Shown in pieces: positions 52,080 to 62,098 of a DNA stretch of 64,000 nt. The notes beneath the pieces are model-generated. The model had not been told where the DNA came from. It searched no databases and saw only the letters and a list, made by a program, of their open reading frames with translations. Numbering within the stretch: the first letter of the stretch is position 1; every line of letters begins with the position of its first letter. Both the position numbers and the translations under genes were made by a program. The stretch comes from Streptomyces sp. CMB-StM0423 (GTDB lineage: Bacteria > Actinomycetota > Actinomycetes > Streptomycetales > Streptomycetaceae): positions 3,102,501 through 3,166,500 of the forward strand of contig NZ_CP025407.1 in the NCBI RefSeq assembly GCF_002847285.1. The letters are read 5' to 3'.

Positions 52080-53381
52080 TTAGAGGGTCCGGCGCGACGT
52101 GCCGCGCGGCCGCCGTACGGGCCCCTCCCCCGCCTCCGCCCCCGGCCCCGCCCCCGACCCGGTGCGCAGCCGCACGCCCGCGCGGGCGAGCAGCGCGGCC
52201 AGCGCGTCGTTCACCCGGTCCGGGCGCTCCAGCATGGCCAGGTGGCCGGCGTCCTCGATGACCTCGAACGCGGCGTCGGGCAGCCGTGCGGCTATGTGCT
52301 CGCTGTGCTCCGGGGGCGTGACCATGTCGCGGTCGCCGACGAGGACGAGCCCGGGGAGGTCGCGGAAGAGCGCCAGCGCCTCGCCCTTCTCGTGCGCGGC
52401 GAACGCCGGGTAGAACTCCGCGACCACGTCTATCGGCGTGCTCTCCAGCAGCCGCTCGGCGAAGCGCACGACGCCCGGGTCGACGCCCTCGGTGCCGAAC
52501 GAGTAGTGCTTGATGATCCCGGCGAAGAGGTCGGCCGTCGCCTGCCGGCCGCGCTCGGCCAGCTCGGCGCGGCTGCCGAGGGCCTTCAGGACGCCGGGCA
52601 CGAAGTGCCGTACGGCCCAGGCGCCGGCCGCGGGCAGGCCGAACGTCACCCGGCCGAGGTCGCCCGAGGAGGTGCCGAGGAACGCGGCGCCGGCCACCCG
52701 GTCCCGTACCGCGTCGGGGAACTGGTCGGCGAAGGCCATGATCGTCATGCCGCCCATCGAGTGCCCGACGAGCAGCAGCGGGCCCTCGGGGGCGGCGGCG
52801 TCGACGACGGCCTTGAGGTCGCGGCCGAGCTGCTCGATGGTGACCGGCTCGTCGCCGGCGAGCTGGGAGATGCCGCGGGCCGAGCGGCCGTGGCTGCGCT
52901 GGTCCCAGTAGACGGTGCGGACTCGGCCGCGGAGGGCGGCGCGCTGGAAGTGCCAGGAGTCCTGGGTGAGGCAGTAGCCGTGGCTGAAGACGACGGTGAG
53001 GGGTGCGGGGTCGCGGCGGCCCGCGAGGCGGCGGCGCCGGCGGCGGGGGGCCGTGGTCTGCGGGTCGGATGGTGTGCCGTCGGGGAACGCGGCCGGGAAG
53101 TCGCCGGCCTCCTCGACCTCGTAGTACAGCTCGGTGCCGTCGTCCGCGACGGCAGTGCCGGGGGTGCCGCGGAGCGTGCCGTACGGACCGGCCGCGTCGA
53201 GCGCCTGCCGGGCCCGGCGGCGTACGTCGCGGCCCATCGCCAGGCGCTCCACCGCCATGCCCGCGGCCGCCCCGGCGGCGAGCACGCCGATGGCGACGCC
53301 GGCGATCCCGGCGCGCCGGCCGGCCCGGGCCCAGCCGCCGGGGCCGGGGACGACGGCGGGGGTGGCGAGGGGGTCAGCCAT
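52080..53381 (-). CDS. Alpha/beta hydrolase with N-terminal membrane anchor
   Basis: The 433-residue protein has one membrane segment (AGIAGVAIGVLAAGAAAGMAV) and an alpha/beta hydrolase core: oxyanion VVFSHGYCLTQDSW, nucleophile GHSMGGMT, and EDAGHLAMLERP with the catalytic His. The acid is likely in LVGDRDMVTPP. Substrate unknown; lipid or ester hydrolysis near the membrane is likely. It overlaps the alr stop by eight bases and precedes tsaE by 11 bases, so it is a tight operon member. Confidence 0.88.
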   Translation of the reverse strand: MADPLATPAVVPGPGGWARAGRRAGIAGVAIGVLAAGAAAGMAVERLAMGRDVRRRARQALDAAGPYGTLRGTPGTAVADDGTELYYEVEEAGDFPAAFPDGTPSDPQTTAPRRRRRRLAGRRDPAPLTVVFSHGYCLTQDSWHFQRAALRGRVRTVYWDQRSHGRSARGISQLAGDEPVTIEQLGRDLKAVVDAAAPEGPLLLVGHSMGGMTIMAFADQFPDAVRDRVAGAAFLGTSSGDLGRVTFGLPAAGAWAVRHFVPGVLKALGSRAELAERGRQATADLFAGIIKHYSFGTEGVDPGVVRFAERLLESTPIDVVAEFYPAFAAHEKGEALALFRDLPGLVLVGDRDMVTPPEHSEHIAARLPDAAFEVIEDAGHLAMLERPDRVNDALAALLARAGVRLRTGSGAGPGAEAGEGPVRRPRGTSRRTL

Positions 53382-54567
53382 GGCGGGGCCCGGGGCGGTC
53401 CGTGTCGGTGTCCATGGGGGTGGCATCCCCCGCCCCGCCCGCGTACACGCGCGGTACGCGGGGTCCGATGCGCGTGACGATCTCGTACCCGATCGTGCCC
53501 GCCGCCCGCGCCCAGTCCTCCGCCGTCGGCTCGCCGTGGTCCCCGGCCCCGAAGAGCACCGCCTCGTCGCCCGCCGCCGCGGCGTCCCCGCCCAGGTCCA
53601 CGACGAACTGGTCCATCGCGACCCGCCCCGCGACCGTCCGCCACTTCCCGGCGACCAGCACGGGACCGGTACCGGACGCGTGCCGCGGCACCCCGTCCGC
53701 GTAGCCGAGGGGGACGAGCGCGAGGGTGGTCCGGCCCGGGGTGACGTAGTGGTGCCCGTACGAGATGCCCAGGCCGGCCGGCGCCTCCTTGACCTGCGCC
53801 AGCGATGCCTTGACCGCCATCACGGGACGCAGCCCGAAGTCCGCGGGGCTGCCCACCTCGGGGCTCGGCGACAGCCCGTACGACGCGATCCCGGGCCGGA
53901 CGAGGTCGAAGTGGGCGCCGGGGAGGGTGAGCATGGCGGGCGAGTTCGCCATGTGCCGCACCTCGGGGCGCAGTCCCGCGCGGTCGGCGACGGCGAGGGC
54001 GTCGTGGAAGGCGTCGAGCTGGCTGCGGACGGAGGGGTGTCCCGGCTCGTCGGCGCAGGCGAAGTGCGACCAGACGCCGGTGACCTCGATGGCGCCCTCG
54101 GCCTCGGCGGCACGGGCGGCGGCGACGAGGCCGGGCCAGTCGGCGGCGAGGCAGCCGTTGCGGCCGAGGCCGGTGTCGGCCTTGAGCTGCACGCGCGCGG
54201 TGCGCCCGGCGGCGCGGGCGGCGGGCAGCAGTTCGCGCAGCGCCCACAGGCCGCTGACGGTGATGTCGAGGTCCGCCTCGACGGCCTCCCGCCACGGCCC
54301 GCCGGGCGTCCACAGCCAGCACAGGATCCGGCCCCGGTCGCCTGCGGCACGCAGGGCGAGCGCCTCCTGCGGGGTGGCGGTCCCCACCCACTCGGCGCCC
54401 GCGGCGCGGGCGGCGCGGGCGCAGGGCAGCATGCCGTGGCCGTACGCGTCGCCCTTGACGACGGCCATGAACTGCGCGCGCGGGGCGATGCCGCGCAGGG
54501 CACGGATGTTCGCGCCGTACGCGGTGAGGTCGATCTCCGCGCGGGCGCGGAGGGGGGAGTCGGTCAT
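53374..54567 (-). CDS. alr: Alanine racemase
   Basis: Alr makes D-alanine for peptidoglycan. The PLP-binding Lys is in AVVKGDAYGHG (Lys38 from this start), and the second catalytic base Tyr is in GISYGHHYVTPG. The 397-residue core starts AEIDLTAYGANIRALRG. ATG 54567 fits the family; ATG 54585 or GTG 54615 (overlapping the nnr stop as GTGA) are alternatives. The operon order nnr-alr-hydrolase-tsaE is intact. Confidence 0.95.
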   Translation of the reverse strand: MTDSPLRARAEIDLTAYGANIRALRGIAPRAQFMAVVKGDAYGHGMLPCARAARAAGAEWVGTATPQEALALRAAGDRGRILCWLWTPGGPWREAVEADLDITVSGLWALRELLPAARAAGRTARVQLKADTGLGRNGCLAADWPGLVAAARAAEAEGAIEVTGVWSHFACADEPGHPSVRSQLDAFHDALAVADRAGLRPEVRHMANSPAMLTLPGAHFDLVRPGIASYGLSPSPEVGSPADFGLRPVMAVKASLAQVKEAPAGLGISYGHHYVTPGRTTLALVPLGYADGVPRHASGTGPVLVAGKWRTVAGRVAMDQFVVDLGGDAAAAGDEAVLFGAGDHGEPTAEDWARAAGTIGYEIVTRIGPRVPRVYAGGAGDATPMDTDTDRPGPRHG

Positions 54568-54611
54568 CGGTAGCCAGTCTCGCATTTCCGCCTGATCAGG
54601 CTTCGCGTTCG

Positions 54612-56129
54612 TCACGGGCGGTCACGGACGGTCACGGGCGGGCGGTCACGGACGCCACGGACGTCACGGACGTCACGCCAGACGGCGGGGAGGGCGCCGG
54701 GGAGTTCGTGGGCGGTGATCGGGGCGCCGGCGGCGAGGGTGCGGGCTGCGAGGCCGTGGAGGTACGCGCCCGCGGAGCCGGCGTCGCGGGCGGTGAGGCC
54801 GGCGGCGAGGAGGGAGCCGGTGAGACCGGAGAGGACGTCGCCGCTGCCGGCGGTGGCGAGCCAGGAGGTGCCGGTGGGGTTCTGGCGCACGGGGTGCTCG
54901 CCGCCGGGGTCGGCGATCAGGGTGGTGGAGCCCTTGAGCAGGGTGGTCGCGCCGTACGCGTCGGCCAGCGACCGTACGGCGGCGAGCCTGCGGGACTCGA
55001 CCTCGGCCCGGTCGACGCCGAGGAGTGCGGCGGCCTCCCCCGTGTGCGGGGTGAGCAGCGTCGGGGCGGACCGGCGCCGTACCCGTACCCGGTCCAGCAG
55101 CCGGAGGCCGTCGGCGTCGACCAGCACCGGCACGTCGGTGGCGAGCACCTGCTCCAGCACCTCCTCCGCACCCGGCCCGTCCCCCAGCCCGGGCCCGACG
55201 ACCCACGCCTGCACCCGGCCGGCCTTCCCCGGCGGCCCGGGGTGCACCAGCGTCTCCGGGTACCGCTCGATGACCGCCCGCGCCGCGGGCCCCACGTACC
55301 GCACGGCCCCCGCCCCGCCGCGCAGCGCCCCGCCGACGGCGAGCACGGCGGCGCCCGGGTAGCGCTCGGAGCCGGCGACGACGCCGACGACACCGCGCCG
55401 GTACTTGTCGCTCTCGCCGGTCGGCTCCGGCAGCAGCGCGGCGACGTCGGCGTGCTGCAGGGCCTCCAGGTCGGGCACCGCGGGCAGGTACGGGCCGAGC
55501 CCGATGTCCACGAGCCGCAGCGCGCCGGCCCGCTCGGCGGCGGGGTCGACGAGCAGCCCGGGCTTGTACGTACCGAAGGTCACGGTGGCGTCGGCGGTCA
55601 CGGCCTCGCCCCGTACCTCCCCGGTGTCGGCCTCGACGCCGCTGGGCAGGTCGACGGCGAGCACGGGGGCGCCGGTGTCGCGGACGACGCGCATGAGCGC
55701 GGCGGCGGCGGGGCGCAGGCCGCCGGACCCGCCGATGCCGACGATGCCGTCGACGACGAGGTCGACCCGGTCGAACACGCGGCAGAGGGGCGAACCCAGG
55801 TCGCCGCCCTCCTCCGCGGGCACGACGCACCCGCCGACGGCCCACAGGGCGGCGAGCCCGCCCTCGTGCGTACGCTCCGGGCGCAGCAGCACAGCCGTCA
55901 CCCGCGCCCCGCGCCGCGCCAGCCGCGCCCCGGCGTACAGCGCGTCCCCGCCGTTGTCCCCGCTCCCCACGAGCAGCACCACCCGCCGCCCGTACACCCG
56001 CCCCAGCAACCCGGCCGCGGCGGCGGCGAGCCCCGCGGCGGCGCGCTGCATAAGCGCTCCCTCGGGCAACTCGGCCATAAGCGCCGCCTCGGCACGACGC
56101 ACCGTCTCCACCCCGTACGCACTCCTCAT
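54612..56129 (-). CDS. nnr: Bifunctional NAD(P)H-hydrate epimerase / ADP-dependent dehydratase
   Basis: The 505-residue protein repairs damaged NAD(P)HX. The N-terminal YjeF epimerase domain (residues ~1-220) has VGSGDNGGDALYAGARL and VDLPSGVEADTG. The C-terminal ribokinase-like dehydratase has VVAGSERYPGAAVLAVGGAL, TPHTGEAAALL and the anion hole TGDVLSGLTGSLLAAG-like ATAGSGDVLSGLTG. ATG 56129 is supported by GGAGG eight bases upstream. The last ~20 residues (VRDVRGVRDRPPV...) come from a short tandem DNA repeat and may be dispensable. Confidence 0.95.
   Translation of the reverse strand: MRSAYGVETVRRAEAALMAELPEGALMQRAAAGLAAAAAGLLGRVYGRRVVLLVGSGDNGGDALYAGARLARRGARVTAVLLRPERTHEGGLAALWAVGGCVVPAEEGGDLGSPLCRVFDRVDLVVDGIVGIGGSGGLRPAAAALMRVVRDTGAPVLAVDLPSGVEADTGEVRGEAVTADATVTFGTYKPGLLVDPAAERAGALRLVDIGLGPYLPAVPDLEALQHADVAALLPEPTGESDKYRRGVVGVVAGSERYPGAAVLAVGGALRGGAGAVRYVGPAARAVIERYPETLVHPGPPGKAGRVQAWVVGPGLGDGPGAEEVLEQVLATDVPVLVDADGLRLLDRVRVRRRSAPTLLTPHTGEAAALLGVDRAEVESRRLAAVRSLADAYGATTLLKGSTTLIADPGGEHPVRQNPTGTSWLATAGSGDVLSGLTGSLLAAGLTARDAGSAGAYLHGLAARTLAAGAPITAHELPGALPAVWRDVRDVRGVRDRPPVTVRDRP
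54614..54675. repeat. Short tandem repeat at nnr 3' end
   Basis: A 9-10 base unit of the form GGTCACGGA recurs about six times with variants (GGTCACGGG, CGCCACGGA, CGTCACGGA). It encodes the Arg/Asp/Val-rich C-terminus and could vary in copy number between strains. Confidence 0.6.
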
Positions 56130-56191
56130 ACCCCCATCCTCCCCCGCCCCGCGAACCCCCGCAGCCGCGTACCGCCGCCACCCCCCGGCCC

Positions 56192-57028
56192 TCACCGCCG
56201 GGCGACCCCCAGCAGGTGCGACGCGGCGGCCAGCAGTTCCGGATGCCGGTCGGCCAGTCGCGCCGCCCGCAGAGCTGCCTCGAACGCCGGGTGATTCTCG
56301 GCCAACGGCCGCCCCGTGTGCTGCTCGACGGCCTTGAGCTGCGCCCACCCGGGGCCTTCGACCCCGTAGAGGGTCACCTCGCCCAACCCCGCGTCGCGCA
56401 GTTCACCCTCCAGCTCCGCCGCCGTGTGGAAGTACGCGGCGGTGAACCCCTTGCGCCCGGGGTCGTGGCGGCCGGTGGTCAGGATGTCGCGTACGGCGTC
56501 GTGGACGCGGTCCTTGGTGAGCAGTGTGGTCGCGGTGTGCTCGAAGACGGAGGCGTACCGGCCGATCGCCGCCGCCGCGACGAGACCCCCCGGCCGGGTG
56601 ACGCGGCGGGCCTCCGCGAGGGCCCGGTCGCGGTCGCCGCGCTCCAGCAGGTGGTACAGCGGGCCGAGGACGAGGGCCACGTCGTACGCACCGTCCGCCG
56701 CCCGCAGCGCCCGGGCGTCGCCCACCTCCGCGTCGACCCCGGCCCGGCGCGCGGCCTCGACGTGCCGCGGCACCGGGTCGACGAGGTGCACCCGGTACCC
56801 GTCCCCGGCCAGCCACGCCGCGTGCACCCCGGGCCCCCCACCCACGTCGATCACGTCGGCCGGCGCCCCGGGCAGATGCCGCCGCAACAGCTCCCGCGTA
56901 CGCACCAGCTCCAACCGCCCGTCCGCGGTGCCGGTCAGCCGGGTGGCCTCGTCGAAGTCGGCCCCGTAGAAGTGCAGGATCTCGGGGCGACTTGGGGGGC
57001 AGCGCTCATGTCGCCCATGCTCCCCCAT
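56192..57028 (-). CDS. Class I SAM-dependent methyltransferase
   Basis: The 278-residue protein has [33 protein letters not shown] (SAM motif I and acidic residue) and a Methyltransf_11-like core followed by a C-terminal helical extension ([24 protein letters not shown]). It lacks RNA-binding domains, so a small-molecule or lipid substrate is more likely. The start is uncertain among nearby codons at 57028. It is divergent from acpS. Confidence 0.8.
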   Translation of the reverse strand: MGEHGRHERCPPSRPEILHFYGADFDEATRLTGTADGRLELVRTRELLRRHLPGAPADVIDVGGGPGVHAAWLAGDGYRVHLVDPVPRHVEAARRAGVDAEVGDARALRAADGAYDVALVLGPLYHLLERGDRDRALAEARRVTRPGGLVAAAAIGRYASVFEHTATTLLTKDRVHDAVRDILTTGRHDPGRKGFTAAYFHTAAELEGELRDAGLGEVTLYGVEGPGWAQLKAVEQHTGRPLAENHPAFEAALRAARLADRHPELLAAASHLLGVARR

Positions 57029-57105
57029 CCGCGGGGCCGGTCCGGCGCCTCAGCGGCACACGTCTGACCGGCAGCGTGGCCACCCGAACCGTTACTCTGC
57101 CGCGC

Positions 57106-57480
57106 ATGAGTGGAATCGTCGGGGTCGGAATCGATGTCGCCGAGGTGGGGCGGTTCGGGGCGGCGTTGGAGCGGACGCCGGAGTTGGCGGATCGGTTGTT
57201 TCTGCCTGCGGAGCAGGTGCTGCCCGACGGGGGGCGGCGGGGGGTGGCTTCGCTGGCGGTGCGGTTTGCGGCCAAGGAGGCGCTGGCCAAGGCGCTGGGG
57301 GCGCCGGCCGGGCTGCACTGGCACGACGCCGAGGTGTGCGTGTACGACAACGGGCGGCCCCATCTCCGCGTCCGCGGCACCGTCGCCGCGCGCGCCGCCG
57401 AGCTGGGGGTGCGTACCTGGCACGTGTCACTCAGCCACGACGCCGGCGTCGCCTCCGCCGTCGTCATCGCCGAGGGGTGA
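57106..57480 (+). CDS. acpS: Holo-[acyl-carrier-protein] synthase
   Basis: AcpS transfers phosphopantetheine from CoA to fatty acid and often polyketide carrier proteins. The 124-residue protein has [18 protein letters not shown] with the metal Asp10 and [12 protein letters not shown] with the metal Glu, plus [19 protein letters not shown] (57093-57098) lies seven bases before the ATG and no ribosome-binding site is present, so it is probably leaderless. Confidence 0.95.
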   Translation: MSGIVGVGIDVAEVGRFGAALERTPELADRLFLPAEQVLPDGGRRGVASLAVRFAAKEALAKALGAPAGLHWHDAEVCVYDNGRPHLRVRGTVAARAAELGVRTWHVSLSHDAGVASAVVIAEG

Positions 57481-57488
57481 CCGAGGGG

Positions 57489-57755
57489 CTACCTGCCCCA
57501 CGCCATCCGTGCCACCGCCTCCTGCACCAGGTCCAGGTACTCCACCTCCTCGCAGCGCGGCTTGCTGCCCATGCGGTACAGGTCCAGCGACTCGACCAGG
57601 TCCTCCCCCAGGTCCTCGTCCGGCAGCTCCGCCGCCAGATCGCCCCGGACCCGGCCCGCGAACGCCTCGCGCGCGCCCCGGGCCCGCCGCCGCCGGGCGC
57701 CCGCCGCCGCGAGCTGCCTGCGTCTCTCGTGCCAAGCCGTCTGCAGTACTGACAT
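57489..57755 (-). CDS. Small basic/acidic protein, unknown
   Basis: The 88-residue protein (SVLQTAWHERRRQLAAAGARRRRARGAREAFAGRV..., then DLAAELPDEDLGEDLVESLDLYRMG and EYLDLVQEAVARMAW) has a basic N-terminal helix and an acidic C-terminus. I do not recognise the family. AGGGGA four bases before ATG 57755 supports the start. It is tail-to-tail with acpS with eight bases between the stops. Confidence 0.6.
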   Translation of the reverse strand: MSVLQTAWHERRRQLAAAGARRRRARGAREAFAGRVRGDLAAELPDEDLGEDLVESLDLYRMGSKPRCEEVEYLDLVQEAVARMAWGR

Positions 57756-57870
57756 CTCGTCCCCTGGATTCGAATACGCATCCGGACCATAACCCTCCGC
57801 CCGGCCCCGGCCTAGAGGTACGACAGGCCCCGCCCGCGCGTCCCCCCGCCCGCCCGCGCACAATGGCCCC

Positions 57871-58845
57871 GTGGCCTCGCCGACGAGCACGCACAGCCCC
57901 TCCCCGTACGTCGATCTCTCCCGCGCCGAGTGGAGCGCCCTGCGGGACCGGACCCCGCTCCCGCTGTCCGCGGCGGAGGTCGAGCGGCTGCGCGGCCTCG
58001 GCGACGTGGTCGACCTCGACGAGGTGCGGGACGTCTACCTGCCCCTCTCCCGCCTGCTCAACCTCTACGTCGGCGCCACCCACGGCCTGCGGGACGCCGT
58101 CAACACCTTTCTCGGCGGCCCCGGGGAGACCGCGGGCCCCCAGGCCGGCACCCCGTTCGTCATCGGCGTCGCCGGCAGCGTGGCCGTCGGCAAGTCGACC
58201 GTCGCGCGGCTGCTCCAGGCGCTGCTCGCGCGCTGGCCCGAGCACCCGCGCGTGGAACTCGTCACCACCGACGGGTTCCTGCTGCCCAACGCCGAGCTCG
58301 AAGCCCGCGGGCTGATGTCGCGCAAGGGCTTCCCCGAGTCGTACGACCGCCGCGCGCTGACCCGCTTCGTCGCCGACGTGAAGTCCGGGAAGGACGAGGT
58401 CACCGCGCCGGTCTACGACCACCTCACGTACGACATCGTCCCCGGCGAGCGGCTGAAGGTGCAGCGCCCCGACATACTCATCGTCGAGGGCCTCAACGTC
58501 CTGCAGCCCGCGCTCCCCGGCCGCGACGGCCGCACCCGCGTCACGCTCGCCGACTTCTTCGACTTCAGCGTGTACGTGGACGCCCGCATCGAGGACATCG
58601 AGCGCTGGTACGTCGAGCGGTTCCGCAAGCTGCGCGAGACGGCGTTCCAGAACCCCCTGTCGTACTTCCGCCGCTACGCCGAGGTGCCGGAGGCCGAGGC
58701 GATGGCGTACGGGAAGCGCAACTGGCGCACGATCAACGAGCCCAACCTGCGCCAGAACATCGCCCCGACCCGCGGCCGCGCGACCCTCATCCTGCGCAAG
58801 GGCCCGGACCACAAGGTCCAGCGCCTCTCCCTGCGCAAGCTCTAG
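57871..58845 (+). CDS. coaA: Pantothenate kinase type I
   Basis: CoaA starts coenzyme A synthesis by phosphorylating pantothenate. The 324-residue protein has the P-loop [32 protein letters not shown] and [30 protein letters not shown], diagnostic of the bacterial type I enzyme. It starts at GTG 57871, six bases after CACAAT, possibly leaderless. CoA made here feeds the AcpS reaction encoded next door. Confidence 0.96.
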   Translation: MASPTSTHSPSPYVDLSRAEWSALRDRTPLPLSAAEVERLRGLGDVVDLDEVRDVYLPLSRLLNLYVGATHGLRDAVNTFLGGPGETAGPQAGTPFVIGVAGSVAVGKSTVARLLQALLARWPEHPRVELVTTDGFLLPNAELEARGLMSRKGFPESYDRRALTRFVADVKSGKDEVTAPVYDHLTYDIVPGERLKVQRPDILIVEGLNVLQPALPGRDGRTRVTLADFFDFSVYVDARIEDIERWYVERFRKLRETAFQNPLSYFRRYAEVPEAEAMAYGKRNWRTINEPNLRQNIAPTRGRATLILRKGPDHKVQRLSLRKL

Positions 58846-58954
58846 CGGGCGCGCTACGCCACCGCGCCCGCGCCCCGCCGGGCACCCCGGCCGGCGTCCC
58901 GCCGTCGGACGGTTGTACGGAATCCACCCTCCCGGCACCCGCTAATCTCGGCGC

Positions 58955-59941
58955 ATGCTGCACCTGCGGATCCAGTGCCCCGCCGCCCGTACCCCCGAAG
59001 TCGTCGGGCTTCTGCACAAGACCGTCGGCACCGCCCACCTCGCCGTGCTGCGCGGCGCCTCCCTCGATCCCGAGGGCGACGTGGTGCTGTGCGACATCGC
59101 CCGCGAGGCCGCCGACAAGCTGCTCCAGGAGCTGCGCGTGCGCGGGCTGTACGACGAGGGGGCGGTCTGCGTCGACCAGGTCGACCTGACGCTCTCGCGC
59201 CGCGCCGACCAGGCCGAGGAGGCCGCGCCGGGCGAGGCGGCGGACGCGGTGGTGTGGGAGTCGCTGGTCGAGGAGACGCACGAGGAGTCGACGCTGTCGC
59301 TCACGTACCTCGCCATGCTCGGCGTCGCCACGCTGCTCGCCGCCTGCGGAGTGATGATCGACAGCGCGATCCTCATCGTCGGCGCGATGGCGGTGGGGCC
59401 GGAGTTCGGCCCGGTGGCGGGGCTGTGCGTGGCGCTGGTGCAGTGGCGGCCGCGGCTGGTGGCGCGGTCGCTGGTGGCGCTGCTCGCGGGGTTCGCGGCG
59501 GCGATGGTACTGACGGTGGCCTTCAGCGTGATGATGGACGCCTTCGGGCTGTTCACGGAGACGGATCTGGAAGCCGTTCGGCCGCAGACGGGGTTCATCT
59601 TCGCGCCCGACTGGTTCTCGTTTATCGTCGCGCTGCTGGCGGGCATGGCGGGCACGCTGTCGCTGACGTCGTCGAAGTCGGGGGCGCTGGTGGGCGTCGC
59701 GATCTCGGTGACGACGGTGCCGGCGGCGGCCAACGCGGCGGTCGCGGTCAGCTACGCCGACTGGGGCCAGGCCCGCGGCTCGTCCGAGCAGTTGCTGCTC
59801 AACCTGCTGGGCATCGTCGTCGCCGGGACGCTGACGCTGCTGGCGCAGAAGCTGTACTGGGCCTGGCACACGGAGCAGACGCTCGGCCAGCACCTCCAGC
59901 AGTCCCGGGCCGCGGCGCAGCAGCCGCAGCGACGGCTCTGA
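58955..59941 (+). CDS. DUF389 family membrane protein
   Basis: The 328-residue protein has a cytoplasmic N-terminal ferredoxin-like domain (LHLRIQCPAARTPEVVGLLHKTVGTAHLAVL) and five or six transmembrane helices from about residue 115. The DUF389 signatures AILIVGAMAVGPEFGPVAGLCVALV and GTLSLTSSKSGALVGVAISVTTVPAAANAAVA are clear. Function is unknown; members may be transporters with a ligand-sensing domain. TAATCT (58943-58948) lies six bases before the ATG, so the gene is probably leaderless. Confidence 0.85.
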   Translation: MLHLRIQCPAARTPEVVGLLHKTVGTAHLAVLRGASLDPEGDVVLCDIAREAADKLLQELRVRGLYDEGAVCVDQVDLTLSRRADQAEEAAPGEAADAVVWESLVEETHEESTLSLTYLAMLGVATLLAACGVMIDSAILIVGAMAVGPEFGPVAGLCVALVQWRPRLVARSLVALLAGFAAAMVLTVAFSVMMDAFGLFTETDLEAVRPQTGFIFAPDWFSFIVALLAGMAGTLSLTSSKSGALVGVAISVTTVPAAANAAVAVSYADWGQARGSSEQLLLNLLGIVVAGTLTLLAQKLYWAWHTEQTLGQHLQQSRAAAQQPQRRL

Positions 59942-59948
59942 CGGCCGT

Positions 59949-59980
59949 ACGCCGTACGGGGCGGGCGCCCCGTACGGCGT
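59949..59980. terminator. Stem-loop terminator between DUF389 gene and glmM
   Basis: ACGCCGTACGGGGC and GCCCCGTACGGCGT, a perfect 14-bp stem with a GGGC loop, lie between convergent genes ending at 59941 and 60015. Confidence 0.85.
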
Positions 59981-60014
59981 AGGACAGTCAACAACTACGG
60001 CAGCGGCAACCGCC

Positions 60015-61379
60015 TCAGCCCAGCGCCGACTTCACCACGTCCGCGAGCTTCCCCGCCACCGACCGCGCCTGGTCGATGTCGGCCGCCTCCACCATGACCC
60101 GCACCACCGGCTCCGTACCGGACGAGCGCAACAGCACCCGCCCCGTGGCGCCCAGCTCCCGCTCCGCCTCCAGGACGGCCTGGCGCAGCTCCGGGGAGCT
60201 GGCGACCCGGGACTTGTCGACGTCCCGCACGTTGATCAGCACCTGCGGCAGCCGGTCCATCACCGCCGCCAGCTCCGCCAGCGGCCGGCCGCTGGCGGCC
60301 ACCCGGGAGGCGAGCAGCAGGCCGGTGAGGGTGCCGTCGCCGGTGGTGGCGTGGTCGAGGACGATGACGTGGCCGGACTGCTCGCCGCCGAGGGCGTAGC
60401 CGCCGCGCTTCATCTCCTCCAGCACGTAGCGGTCGCCGACGGCGGTCTGGATCAGGTCCACGCCCTCGCGCTCCAGCGCGAGCTTGAAGCCGAGGTTGGA
60501 CATGACGGTGGCGACGACGGTGTTCTCGCGCAGCCGGCCGGCCTCGCGCAGCCCGAGGGCGAGGACGGCGAGGATCTGGTCGCCGTCGATCTCCTTGCCG
60601 GCCGCGTCGACGGCGAGGCAGCGGTCGGCGTCGCCGTCGTGGGCGATGCCGAGGTCGGCGCCGTGCTCGACGACGGCGGCGCTGAGCTGGTCGAGGTGGG
60701 TGGAACCGTAGCCGTCATTGATGTTGAGGCCGGTGGGGTCGGTGCCGATGGGGATCACCTCGGCACCGGCCCGCTGGAACGCCTCGGGGGAGACGCGGGC
60801 GGCGGCACCGTGGGCGCCGTCGACGACGACCTTGAGCCCGTCGAGGCGGTGCGGCAGGACGCCGAGCAGATGGGCGACGTAGCGGTCGAAGCCCTGCTCG
60901 TAGCGCTGGACGCGGCCGACGCCGGAGCCGGTCGGGCGCTCCCAGGGCTCGCCGCGCTCGTGCTTGTGGTAAAGCTCCTCGATCTCGTCTTCCAGCTCGT
61001 CGGAGAGCTTGTGGCCGCCGCGGGCGATGAACTTCACGCCGTTGTCGGGCATCGGGTTGTGGCTGGCGGAGAGCATCACGCCGAGGTCGGCGCCGAGCGC
61101 GCCGGTGAGGTACGCGACCGCGGGGGTCGGCAGCACGCCGACGCGCAGCACATCGACGCCCGCGCTGGCCAGTCCGGCGACGACGGCCGCCTCCAGGAAC
61201 TCTCCGGACGCCCGTGGATCGCGCCCGACCACCGCCTTCGGGCGCTGGTCGGCCGGCTGGGCGGCGTCGGCGATGGCGAGCACGTGTGCCGCCGCCACGG
61301 ACAGCCCGAGGGCCATCTCCGCGGTGAGGTCCGCGTTGGCGACGCCGCGCACGCCATCGGTGCCGAAGAGTCGTCCCAC
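60015..61379 (-). CDS. glmM: Phosphoglucosamine mutase
   Basis: GlmM converts glucosamine 6-phosphate to the 1-phosphate for UDP-GlcNAc and so for peptidoglycan. The 454-residue protein has the phosphoserine site [11 protein letters not shown] (Ser106), the metal loop [17 protein letters not shown] and the phosphate-binding [12 protein letters not shown]. Starts [15 protein letters not shown] as in the family. It is separated from rpsI by 179 bases including a terminator hairpin. Confidence 0.97.
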   Translation of the reverse strand: MGRLFGTDGVRGVANADLTAEMALGLSVAAAHVLAIADAAQPADQRPKAVVGRDPRASGEFLEAAVVAGLASAGVDVLRVGVLPTPAVAYLTGALGADLGVMLSASHNPMPDNGVKFIARGGHKLSDELEDEIEELYHKHERGEPWERPTGSGVGRVQRYEQGFDRYVAHLLGVLPHRLDGLKVVVDGAHGAAARVSPEAFQRAGAEVIPIGTDPTGLNINDGYGSTHLDQLSAAVVEHGADLGIAHDGDADRCLAVDAAGKEIDGDQILAVLALGLREAGRLRENTVVATVMSNLGFKLALEREGVDLIQTAVGDRYVLEEMKRGGYALGGEQSGHVIVLDHATTGDGTLTGLLLASRVAASGRPLAELAAVMDRLPQVLINVRDVDKSRVASSPELRQAVLEAERELGATGRVLLRSSGTEPVVRVMVEAADIDQARSVAGKLADVVKSALG

Positions 61380-61495
61380 TGATCTCCTCCGAGTGCTCCC
61401 GAGTGCTCAATTCTGAGCGAGTACGTTCGACTACGGACCGTTAAAAGTCCTCACGTGACCATACCCGCGGACCGTATGCCGACCATACAAGCGCG

Positions 61496-61534
61496 CCCCG
61501 GCGCCCTCCCGGATCTCTCCGGGGGCCGCCGGGG
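61496..61534 (-). terminator. Terminator of rplM-rpsI operon
   Basis: CCCCGGCGCCCTCCCGGA and TCCGGGGGCCGCCGGGG pair with one bulge around TCTC, 25-63 bases after the rpsI stop on the minus strand. Confidence 0.6.
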
Positions 61535-61558
61535 CTGAGCACAGTAGCAGTACGATGA

Positions 61559-62056
61559 TCAGCGCTTGCTGTACTGCGTTCCCTTACGGGCCTTCTTCAG
61601 ACCGGCCTTCTTCCGCTCGACCGCGCGGTCGTCACGGGTCAGGAAGCCGGCCTTCTTCAGCGCGCCGCGGTTGTTCTCCGCGTCCGCCTCGTTGAGCGCA
61701 CGGGCCACGCCCAGGCGCAGCGCACCGGCCTGGCCGGAGATGCCGCCGCCTGCGATGCGGGCGACGACGTCGTAACGGTCGTCGAGCTCCAGCACCTTGA
61801 AGGGCTCGTTGACTTCCTGCTGGTGCACCTTGTTGGGGAAGTAGCCCTCCAGGGTGCGGCCGTTGATCTTCCACTTGCCGGAGCCCGGGACGATGCGCAC
61901 CCGGGCGATGGCGTTCTTGCGGCGCCCGGTGCCCGCGGCCGGCTGCGGGTCGCCGAAGCGCGCCGCGACGGACTCGGTGGTGTAGTCCTCGGCGGGCGTC
62001 TCGGTGGTGTACTCCTCGACGTCCTCGACGGGCGCCTCAGCGGTGGTCTCAGCCAC
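61559..62056 (-). CDS. rpsI: 30S ribosomal protein S9
   Basis: The 165-residue protein has the S9 core ([19 protein letters not shown], then [41 protein letters not shown]) and the invariant C-terminal SKR that reaches the decoding centre. An acidic, disordered N-terminal extension of about 40 residues is typical of actinobacteria. It is 42 bases after rplM and cotranscribed with it. Confidence 0.98.
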   Translation of the reverse strand: MAETTAEAPVEDVEEYTTETPAEDYTTESVAARFGDPQPAAGTGRRKNAIARVRIVPGSGKWKINGRTLEGYFPNKVHQQEVNEPFKVLELDDRYDVVARIAGGGISGQAGALRLGVARALNEADAENNRGALKKAGFLTRDDRAVERKKAGLKKARKGTQYSKR

Positions 62057-62098
62057 GATTCTCCTCAGCTTCTCTGTCTCTAGGGGGTGTGGCCGGGA

